This document shows, piece by piece, positions 15,431-21,394 of a stretch of 22,267 nucleotides of DNA. The notes under the pieces were generated by a model, which did not search any database, was not told the origin of the DNA, and saw only the letters and a program-made list of their open reading frames with translations. The stretch lies in the NCBI GenBank assembly GCA_039649115.1, contig JBBWZQ010000384.1, positions 1-22,267 on the forward strand. Direction: 5' to 3'. A program made the translations under genes and the position numbers. Positions within the stretch are counted from its first letter, which is position 1, and the number at the start of each line of letters is the position of its first letter. This DNA comes from DATEJJ01 sp039649115 (GTDB lineage Bacteria > Actinomycetota > Actinomycetes > Mycobacteriales > Micromonosporaceae).

Positions 15431-16624
15431 TCATGACGCCTCCCGGGCTCCGCGGGCGCCCGCCGGTTCGGCGCCCCGGACGGCAACGCCGGGCACCGGG
15501 GCGTCGACGCTCCCACGCGCGACACCGGGCAACGGGGTGTCGGCGCTCCCACGCGCGACGCCGGGCACCGGGGCGTCGGCGCTCCCGCTCGCAGCGCCGG
15601 GCACCGGGGTGTCAGCGCTCCCGCTCGCGGCGCCGGGCACGGCGGGCTCCGGCGGCGACCAGTGGCCGCCCACCGCCCGCGCGGTGGCCTGGAAGGCGGC
15701 GTGCGAGCGGTCGTAGGTGCGCTGCGCGACCGCGATGTAGAGCAGGTCGAGCACCACGAGCTGGGGATGGCGGCCGGACAGCGCATCGGTGCGGAACGTG
15801 GTCGCCTGCATGGCGTGCAGCAGGACGATGTCGGCGACCTCGGCGAGGGGCGAGCGGGGGAAGCTGGTCAGCGCGACCGTGATGGCGCCGCTGCTGCCCG
15901 CCTCGGCCAGCATCTCGATGCTCTCGCGCGTCTGGCCGCTGTGCGAGACGCTGATCGCGACGTCGCCGGGGCGCAGCAGGGCGGCGCTCGCCAATCCATT
16001 GTGGACATCGGTCCAGGACCAGGCGGCGAGGCCGATGCGGTGCAGGCACAACTGCAGCTCCGCGCCGACCAGCGCGCTGCCGCCGATGCCGTAGATGTCC
16101 ACTCTGGACGATGCGGCGACGGCGTCCGCGGCCCGTTCCACGGCGCCCAGGTCCAGCAGGGCGGCGGTCTCCGCGAGTGCGCGGGTGTCGGCCGCCATGA
16201 TCTGGTGCAGTACCCGCTCCAGCGGGTCGCTGGGCTGGATCTCCCGACCGATGTCCACGGTCCAGCCGGCGGCCCGGGCGGCGCGGCCGGTCTCGCCGGC
16301 GATGCCGAGCCGCAGGTCGGCATAGCCCTCGAAGCCGAGCGCCCGGCAGAACCGGGTCACCGTGGCGGGCGAGGTGCCGCTGCGCTCGGCCAGCTCCACG
16401 ATCGTGGCCCGGGCAGCGCCGGCCGGGTCGCTGAGCACCTGCTCGGCCACCCGCTGCAGCGCCCCGGTGAACTCGGGCAGCCGGGCCCGCACCCGGACCA
16501 GGACGCCGTCGGACGCGGGCAGCGCCGGCCGGGCGATGGCGATCGGCGCGGCATCGGACACGGTGACCACTCCCCCCGCGTCCGGTACCTGCTGCTCGGC
16601 CACTGTTGCGAACCCGGCTCTCAC
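15431..16624 (-). CDS. RpiR/MurR-family regulator with SIS domain and tandem-repeat tail
   Basis: A 397-aa transcription regulator. The N-terminal helix-turn-helix (about 50-125) has TIVELAERSGTSPATVTRF, then CRALGFEGYADLRLGIA. The SIS sugar-phosphate-binding domain (about 165-300) has DIYGIGGSALVG and SVSHSGQTRES. Family members sense phosphosugars such as GlcNAc-6-P or MurNAc-6-P, which fits control of the ngcEFG operon downstream. After residue 325 comes an unusual tail of five 12-residue units of the form A/T-P-V-P-G-x-A-x-G-S-A-D, encoded by a 36-bp tandem repeat. Family length is usually about 280-300 aa, so both ends are extended. GTG at 16624 is the longest start; GTG near 16561 (preceded by GGGGGAG) may be the real one. 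An operator-like array lies directly upstream. Confidence 0.9.
   Translation of the reverse strand: MRAGFATVAEQQVPDAGGVVTVSDAAPIAIARPALPASDGVLVRVRARLPEFTGALQRVAEQVLSDPAGAARATIVELAERSGTSPATVTRFCRALGFEGYADLRLGIAGETGRAARAAGWTVDIGREIQPSDPLERVLHQIMAADTRALAETAALLDLGAVERAADAVAASSRVDIYGIGGSALVGAELQLCLHRIGLAAWSWTDVHNGLASAALLRPGDVAISVSHSGQTRESIEMLAEAGSSGAITVALTSFPRSPLAEVADIVLLHAMQATTFRTDALSGRHPQLVVLDLLYIAVAQRTYDRSHAAFQATARAVGGHWSPPEPAVPGAASGSADTPVPGAASGSADAPVPGVARGSADTPLPGVARGSVDAPVPGVAVRGAEPAGARGAREAS
15483..15650. repeat. 36-bp tandem repeat in rpiR 3' end
   Basis: Four full units (15483-15518, 15519-15554, 15555-15590, 15591-15626) plus a partial fifth up to 15650. Each unit follows the pattern GCrACGCCGGGCAmCGGGG, then yGTCrrCGCTCCCrCkC. 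They stay in frame, giving a 12-residue protein repeat in the regulator tail. The units differ at a few positions each, so the array is not brand new, but such arrays can change copy number. Confidence 0.85.
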
Positions 16625-16636
16625 TCGAAAGGTTGT

Positions 16637-16661
16637 TTACTTCAGTGGTAAAATTTCTTAC
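16637..16661. promoter_or_regulatory. Three-half-site operator candidate upstream of rpiR
   Basis: In an AT-rich island, the plus strand reads TTAC-N7-GTAA-N6-TTAC. On the minus strand these are three related half-sites, CTGTAGTAA, CAGTGGTAA (inverted) and CTGAAGTAA, which share the core C-w-G-w/r-r-GTAA and are arranged alternately. The array sits 13-37 bp upstream of the longest rpiR start, where a repressor would block the promoter. Palindromes of this length suit RpiR-family dimers, so autoregulation is likely. The half-sites are seen; the binding protein is inferred. Confidence 0.55.
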
Positions 16662-16681
16662 TACAGCCCCCTTGTTGTCAA
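16655..16681 (-). promoter_or_regulatory. Probable promoter of rpiR
   Basis: On the minus strand a perfect TTGACA -35 hexamer lies at 16676-16681, rare in DNA of this composition. The best -10 candidate, TAAGAA at 16655-16660, is weak and only 15 bp away. It overlaps the operator half-sites, as expected for a repressed promoter. The -35 is convincing, the -10 uncertain. Confidence 0.4.
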
Positions 16682-16692
16682 GTATTTGGGCG

Positions 16693-16706
16693 AACTTTTC
16701 AAAGTT
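16693..16706. promoter_or_regulatory. 14-bp palindrome upstream of rpiR promoter
   Basis: AACTTT and AAAGTT form a perfect 6-bp inverted repeat around TC. It lies 12 bp upstream of the TTGACA hexamer in the same AT-rich island. It differs from the GTAA half-sites, so it may be the site of a second regulator. Confidence 0.35.
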
Positions 16707-16782
16707 GTGACCTCCGACGATCCGCCAGGCGCGCCGCACCCCGGGCCCTGCCAAGATCGCCGCAACGGGGGTGGACGCGGGT

Positions 16783-16813
16783 CGAGGCGGCCGCGCTCCG
16801 CGCGGCCGCCTCG
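16783..16813 (-). terminator. Strong hairpin terminator after mmsA
   Basis: A perfect 14-bp stem (CGAGGCGGCCGCGC with GCGCGGCCGCCTCG) closes the three-base loop TCC. It begins 17 bp past the stop codon of the methylmalonate-semialdehyde dehydrogenase gene on the minus strand. There is no T-tract, as is common in actinomycetes. It insulates the catabolic operon from rpiR. Confidence 0.85.
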
Positions 16814-16830
16814 TCCTTGGGGAGGATTGT

Positions 16831-18324
16831 TCAGGTCTGGGTGGGGAAGCCCAGGGTCACGCCGCCGTGGGAGGGGTCGGGCCAGCGGCTGGTGACGACC
16901 TTCCCGCGGGTGAAGAAGTGCACGCCGTCGGGTCCGTGCGCGTGGCTGTCACCGAACAGCGATGCCTTCCAGCCGCCGAACGAGTAATAGGCCATAGGTA
17001 CCGGTATCGGCACGTTGATGCCCACCATGCCCACCTCGACCTCGTTCTGGTAGCGGCGCGCGGCTCCCCCGTCGTTGGTGAACAGCGCCGTGCCGTTGCC
17101 GTACGGGCTCGCGTTGACCAGGTCCAGCGCCTCGTCGTACGACCCGGCGCGCACCACCGACAACACTGGCCCGAAGATCTCATCCGTGTGGATGGACATC
17201 CCCGGCCGTACGTGGTCGAACAGCGTCGGGCCCAGCCAGAACCCGGCCCGGTCGCCCGCCGGCTCGACCTGCCGGCCGTCGACCACCAGCGAGGCACCCG
17301 AGCGCACCCCGTCGTCCAGGTAGGAGGCCACCCGGTCCCGGTGCGCGCGGGTCACCAGCGGGCCCATGTCGCATCCGGTACGCCGGCCGTCGCCGGTCCG
17401 GATGGCGGCCATCCGCTCGGCGATCTTCGCGACCAGCCGGTCGGCGACCGGCTCCACCGCGACCACCACGGAGACCGCCATGCACCGCTCCCCCGCCGAG
17501 CCGAAGCCCGCCGACACGGCCGCGTCGGCGGCCAGGTCGAGGTCGGCGTCGGGCAGCACCACCATGTGGTTCTTCGCCCCGCCCAGCGCCTGTACCCGCT
17601 TGCCAGCCCGGGTGCCGCGCTCGTACACGTGCCGCGCGACCGGGGTCGAGCCGACGAACGACACGGCCTTGACGGACGGGTGGTCCAGCAGGGCGTCCAC
17701 CGCCTCGGCGTCGCCGTGCACCACGTTGAACACGCCGTCGGGCAGTCCCGCCTCGGCGAACACCTCGGCCAGCAGGGTGGGTGCGGACGGGTCCTTCTCC
17801 GACGGCTTGAGCACGACCGCGTTGCCGCACGCGACCGCGATCGGCACGAACCACATCGGCACCATCACCGGGAAGTTGAACGGGGAGATCACCGCGACCA
17901 CACCCAGCGGCTGGCGGATCGCGTACGAGTCGACCCCGGTCGACACGTTCTCCGAGAACCCGGCACGCAGCAGCGAGCCCAGGCCGCACGCGTACTCGAT
18001 GACCTCCAGCCCGCGCTGCACCTCGCCCGCCGCGTCGGAGAGGACCTTGCCGTGCTCGGCCGTGATGGCGGCGGCCAGTTCCGCGCGCCGGGCATTGACG
18101 ATCTCCCGTACCGCGAACAGCACGCCGGCCCGCCTGGCGATCGACGCGCCGCGCCAGTCCCGGGCCGCGACGGCCGCCGCCGCGACCACCGTGCCCACGT
18201 CGGCCGCGGAGGCCAGGTCGACCATCGCGCGCACCTGACCGGTGGCGGGATCGAAGACCTCACCCTGCCGTGCGGCACCCGATGCCCACGGCTTCCCGTC
18301 CACGAAGTGGGTCACCGTTCTCAT
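16831..18324 (-). CDS. mmsA: CoA-acylating methylmalonate-semialdehyde dehydrogenase
   Basis: A 497-aa aldehyde dehydrogenase that oxidises (methyl)malonate semialdehyde to propionyl-CoA or acetyl-CoA with NAD+ and CoA. Catalytic Cys281 lies in FGSAGERCMA. The position of the general-base Glu of ordinary ALDHs is replaced in LGGAKNH (247-253), a mark of this CoA-dependent subfamily. Other family segments are ISPFNFPVMVPMWF (146-159), NAVVLKPSE (168-176) and the C-terminal GINVPIPVPMAYYSFGG-type segment with KASLFGD. Its ATG overlaps the stop of the aminotransferase gene, so the two are coupled. That pairing places it in beta-alanine/beta-aminoisobutyrate (pyrimidine or valine) breakdown; myo-inositol breakdown is less likely because no iol genes are near. 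A strong hairpin follows. Confidence 0.95.
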   Translation of the reverse strand: MRTVTHFVDGKPWASGAARQGEVFDPATGQVRAMVDLASAADVGTVVAAAAVAARDWRGASIARRAGVLFAVREIVNARRAELAAAITAEHGKVLSDAAGEVQRGLEVIEYACGLGSLLRAGFSENVSTGVDSYAIRQPLGVVAVISPFNFPVMVPMWFVPIAVACGNAVVLKPSEKDPSAPTLLAEVFAEAGLPDGVFNVVHGDAEAVDALLDHPSVKAVSFVGSTPVARHVYERGTRAGKRVQALGGAKNHMVVLPDADLDLAADAAVSAGFGSAGERCMAVSVVVAVEPVADRLVAKIAERMAAIRTGDGRRTGCDMGPLVTRAHRDRVASYLDDGVRSGASLVVDGRQVEPAGDRAGFWLGPTLFDHVRPGMSIHTDEIFGPVLSVVRAGSYDEALDLVNASPYGNGTALFTNDGGAARRYQNEVEVGMVGINVPIPVPMAYYSFGGWKASLFGDSHAHGPDGVHFFTRGKVVTSRWPDPSHGGVTLGFPTQT

Positions 18325-19625
18325 GAGGACGCATCCACGGTCGCGATTGCGTTAAGAAGTATTTCCAAGCCCTCACGCGCCTCGTCGTCGGTCAGTGTCA
18401 GCGGCGGGCCCATCCGCACCGTGTTGCCGTACAGGCCGCCCTTGCCGACCAGCAGCCCACCGCGCCTGCATTCCTCGAACACCCGCACGGTGGCGTACCC
18501 GTTGGGGTTGGTGGTGCCCGGCTCGACGAACTCGATGGCCAGCATCAGGCCCTTGCCCCGCACGTCGCCCACGATCCGGTACCGGCCCAGCGCGCCGCGC
18601 AGCCCGTCGAGCAGCAGGCCGCCCACCCGGGCCGCGTTGCCCTGCAGGTCGTGCGCGAGCACGTAGTCGACGACCGCGTTGCCGCCGGCCGTGGACAGCG
18701 GGTTGCCGCCGAACGTGGAGAAGGAGATGCCGGCCACGGAGTTCATCACGTCGGCGCGGCCCACCACCCCGGCGAGCGCCAGCCCGTTGCCGATGCCCTT
18801 GGCGAAGGTGAGCAGGTCCGGGACGACCCCGTGCGCCTGGTACCCCCAGAAGTGCTCGCCGGTGCGGCCCCAACCGGTCTGCACCTCGTCGGAGATGAAC
18901 AGCGCACCCTGCTCGTCGAGCACCTTCCGGTACGCGGCGAACAGCCCGTCCGGTGCGTGCACGAAGCCGCCCACGCCCTGTACCGGCTCGGCGATGAGCG
19001 CGGCGACGTCGCCCGCGGTGGTGGTCGCCAGCACCTCGCGCAGGTCGGCGACGGCCGCGTCGATGTGCTGCTCGTCGGGCAGCCCGGCGAGCAGGCCGCG
19101 CATCCGGTCGCCGGAGTGCAGGAAGCTCACGTTGAGCGGGTTGAGCGCCGAGCTGGACCAGGTGCGGTTGCCGGTGACGCCCATGGTCGCGTACGTGCGG
19201 CCGTGGTAGCTGTTGCGCACCGCGAGGATCTGGTTGCTGCGCCGGTAGTTGGTGGCCAGCAGCAGGGCCGCCTCGTTGGCCTCGCTGCCGGAATTGGTGA
19301 AGAACACGCGGGCGTCCGGGATGCCGGACAGCCGGGCGATCTTCTCGGCCAGCTCCACCTGGTTGCGGATCAGGTACAGCGTGGAGGTGTGCACGACCCC
19401 GGTGGCCAGCTGGCGGCGCAGCGCCTCCTGGATCTCCGGGATGTCGTAGCCGAGCATGTTGGTCAGCACGCCACCGAAGAAGTCGAGGTAGCTGCGGCCG
19501 GCGTCGTCGGTGACCCGCCGCCCGGAGCCGGAGACGATCTCGATCGGCTCGTCGTAGTACAGCGTCAGCCAGTCGGGCAGCACGGCCTTGTGTCGGGCCA
19601 GGAGGTCATCGGTGCGCTCGCTCAT
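18321..19625 (-). CDS. Class III aminotransferase (beta-alanine/3-aminoisobutyrate type)
   Basis: A PLP-dependent fold-type I aminotransferase of 434 aa. The PLP Lys is K276 in LTFAKGIGNG; the SDEVQTGWGRTG motif (245-256) holds the Asp that binds the pyridine nitrogen; NSGSEANEAA (111-120) and HGRTYATMG bind the phosphate and ring. It resembles AGXT2-like omega-aminotransferases. Coupling by ATGA to methylmalonate-semialdehyde dehydrogenase implies conversion of beta-alanine or 3-aminoisobutyrate to the semialdehyde that the partner oxidises, with pyruvate or glyoxylate as likely acceptor. The frame is open to 19649, but ATG at 19625 (MSERTDDLLARH) fits the family; no strong ribosome site precedes it. 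Pyrimidine-ring opening genes are not in the window. Confidence 0.92.
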   Translation of the reverse strand: MSERTDDLLARHKAVLPDWLTLYYDEPIEIVSGSGRRVTDDAGRSYLDFFGGVLTNMLGYDIPEIQEALRRQLATGVVHTSTLYLIRNQVELAEKIARLSGIPDARVFFTNSGSEANEAALLLATNYRRSNQILAVRNSYHGRTYATMGVTGNRTWSSSALNPLNVSFLHSGDRMRGLLAGLPDEQHIDAAVADLREVLATTTAGDVAALIAEPVQGVGGFVHAPDGLFAAYRKVLDEQGALFISDEVQTGWGRTGEHFWGYQAHGVVPDLLTFAKGIGNGLALAGVVGRADVMNSVAGISFSTFGGNPLSTAGGNAVVDYVLAHDLQGNAARVGGLLLDGLRGALGRYRIVGDVRGKGLMLAIEFVEPGTTNPNGYATVRVFEECRRGGLLVGKGGLYGNTVRMGPPLTLTDDEAREGLEILLNAIATVDASS

Positions 19626-19731
19626 CTGTCGGACACTGCCACCCGGCACCCCCCCGCGACAAGAGACACTCTGCCGGCCGCCGGCGGCGCCACCTGACAG
19701 TCCGCCTCCCGCAGGGTGGGGAAGAGCTGGG

Positions 19732-20526
19732 TCATCGGGTCAGCTCCCAGAAGGCCACGGCCGCCGCCGCGGCGACGTTGAGCGAGTCGACCCCGTTGCG
19801 CATGGGGATGACCACCCGCCGGTCGCTGGCGGCCAGGGCCGCCGCGGACAGCCCCGGGCCTTCGGCGCCCAGCAGCAGCGCGGGCCGGCGGCGGTCCGCC
19901 GCGGGCAGCCGCTGGATCGGCAGCGCGTCCGCCGCCGGGGTCAGCGCGAGCAGGGTGAAGCCCGCCGCCCGCACCGTCGCGAGCGCGTCCGGCCAGGGCG
20001 CCAGGTGCGCATAGGGCACGGCGAAGACCTGTCCCATGCTCACCCGCACGCTGCGCCGGTAGAGCGGGTCGGCGCACGACGGGGACAGCAGCACACCCTG
20101 GACGCCCAGTGCCGCCGCGCCGCGGAAGACAGCCCCGATATTGGTATGCGTATTGACGTCCTCCAGCACCGCGAGCGTCCGGGCACCGGCGAGGATCGCC
20201 TCGGGCGGCGGCAGCTCCCGGCGGTGGAAGGAGGCGAGCATGCCCCGGTGCACGTGGAAGCCGGTCGTCGCGCGCAGCACCTCGGGGCTGGCGGCGTAGA
20301 CGGGCGCCCCGCCGGTGTCCACGTCGGCGATCTGGTCGACCCGCTTCGCGTCCACCAGCATCGACCGCAGCCGGTATCCGGCCCGCAGCGCCCGGCGCAG
20401 CACCAGCTCACCCTCGGCGATGAACAGCCCGTGCGGCGGTTCCCAGCGGGTGCGCAGCTCGACGTCGGTCAGCGCCCGGTAGTCGGCCACCCGCTCGTCG
20501 TCGGGGTCGGTGATCGGGGTGGGCAC
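19732..20526 (-). CDS. TrmH/SpoU-family RNA 2'-O-methyltransferase
   Basis: A 264-aa SPOUT-class methyltransferase transferring methyl from SAM to a ribose 2'-OH of rRNA or tRNA. An N-terminal RNA-binding region (about 30-105, with FIAEGELVLRRAL) precedes the catalytic trefoil knot: motif 1 LEDVNTHTNIGAVFRGA (121-137) with Asn129 and Arg135, motif 2 LLLGAEGPGLS (217-227), and motif 3 IPMRNGVDSLNVAAAAAV (240-257). The frame stays open far upstream into the neighbouring gene, but GTG at 20526 gives the family start (VPTPITDPDDERV). It begins four bases after the stop of the membrane protein gene upstream, so they probably share a transcript. The exact RNA target is unknown. Confidence 0.92.
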   Translation of the reverse strand: MPTPITDPDDERVADYRALTDVELRTRWEPPHGLFIAEGELVLRRALRAGYRLRSMLVDAKRVDQIADVDTGGAPVYAASPEVLRATTGFHVHRGMLASFHRRELPPPEAILAGARTLAVLEDVNTHTNIGAVFRGAAALGVQGVLLSPSCADPLYRRSVRVSMGQVFAVPYAHLAPWPDALATVRAAGFTLLALTPAADALPIQRLPAADRRRPALLLGAEGPGLSAAALAASDRRVVIPMRNGVDSLNVAAAAAVAFWELTR

Positions 20527-20530
20527 GCCG

Positions 20531-21292
20531 TCATTGTGCCGCCCGGCGGGGTCGGCGCCGGCGCAGGTCCATCCGGCCCCGCCAGCGCCTCGGGTCCACC
20601 CGGCCCCGCCAGCGCAACGCGTGCGCCGCGCCGTCCCCGTGCGCCCGGGACGCGCCCCGCCGCTGCGTCGGGTCCAGCACCGAGCGGCACAGCCCGATTC
20701 CGGCGGCGAGCAACAGCAGCGCGCCCAGCCGGGGTGCCGCGTCGAGGACGGAGCCGCCGATGGCCAGCGGCGCGGCGGACAGGACGAGCAGGACACCGTC
20801 ACCGGGTCCGAGCGCGCGGGAGTACAGCACCGCGAGGCCGAGCAGCAGCCAGCCGCCGGCCAGCAGCGCGGCTGCGGTCAGCGGGACGGGTCGCGGGTGG
20901 TGCGGCGCGAGCCCGGCGCCGGTGGCGACCAGCAGCACCGTCCCGCCCGCGGCGCCGGTACCGGCGCCCGCCAGCGCGAGCCACCCGCCCCTGCCGCCGG
21001 CGAGCAGTCCCGCCACGGACAGCAGGGCCAGCGGCCCCAGTACCGCGGCGACGGCGACCGGGGTGCCGGTGCGCCCGGCCAGCACCGCGATGGCGTACCC
21101 GGGCACGGACCAGATGGCGGCCCGGCCCAGCAGGCGCGGCAGCCGGGCCCGGCGCGGTACCGGCGGCTGCTGCCGGCGCACCTCGGCCACCACGTACAGC
21201 GGCACCGGCGGCGACCGGTGCGCGCTGCCGTTGACTCCCCGCGGGGCGCCCGCCAGCCGCGCGGTGCGGGCGCCTCCAGCCGCCTGTGCCAT
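20531..21292 (-). CDS. Hypothetical multi-pass membrane protein
   Basis: A 253-aa protein I cannot assign to a family. A polar N-terminus with an Arg/Pro-rich stretch (1-55) is followed by about six hydrophobic segments rich in Ala, Leu and Gly (roughly 58-72, 78-98, 103-123, 136-158, 165-180 and 188-202). A highly basic tail follows (about 205-253, many Arg/Trp). The tail DNA contains an imperfect direct repeat of 23 bp (20566-20588 and 20593-20615). ATG at 21292 has GGGGGAC upstream. It precedes the RNA methyltransferase by four bases, giving a two-gene unit; the functional link is unclear. Confidence 0.75.
   Translation of the reverse strand: MAQAAGGARTARLAGAPRGVNGSAHRSPPVPLYVVAEVRRQQPPVPRRARLPRLLGRAAIWSVPGYAIAVLAGRTGTPVAVAAVLGPLALLSVAGLLAGGRGGWLALAGAGTGAAGGTVLLVATGAGLAPHHPRPVPLTAAALLAGGWLLLGLAVLYSRALGPGDGVLLVLSAAPLAIGGSVLDAAPRLGALLLLAAGIGLCRSVLDPTQRRGASRAHGDGAAHALRWRGRVDPRRWRGRMDLRRRRPRRAAQ
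20566..20615. repeat. Imperfect 23-bp direct repeat
   Basis: Copies at 20566-20588 and 20593-20615 begin GGTCCA and end CCGGCCCCGCCAGCGC, with one mismatch. They lie 27 bp apart, inside the coding region for the basic tail of the membrane protein, and stay in frame (repeated RWRGRxD). Confidence 0.7.
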
Positions 21293-21394
21293 GGCCGTCC
21301 CCCGTCCCCGTCGCCGGGGACCCCCGTACCGCCGGCGCTGTACCCGATCGTGTCAGGCCGGGGCGTCAGCGGCCGGGCAATCGCCGAAGTCTGC

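Noticed and set aside
15483..15650. CRISPR array
   Set aside because: The 36-bp units abut without spacers and encode protein in frame.
19677..19688. GCCGCCGGCGGC palindrome after the RNA methyltransferase gene as a terminator
   Set aside because: A loop of at least three bases leaves only a four-pair stem, too weak to support.
20527..20802. N-terminal extension of the RNA methyltransferase
   Set aside because: The upstream frame runs through the membrane protein gene and is Cys/Arg/Gly-rich; the GTG at 20526 begins the family-like sequence.
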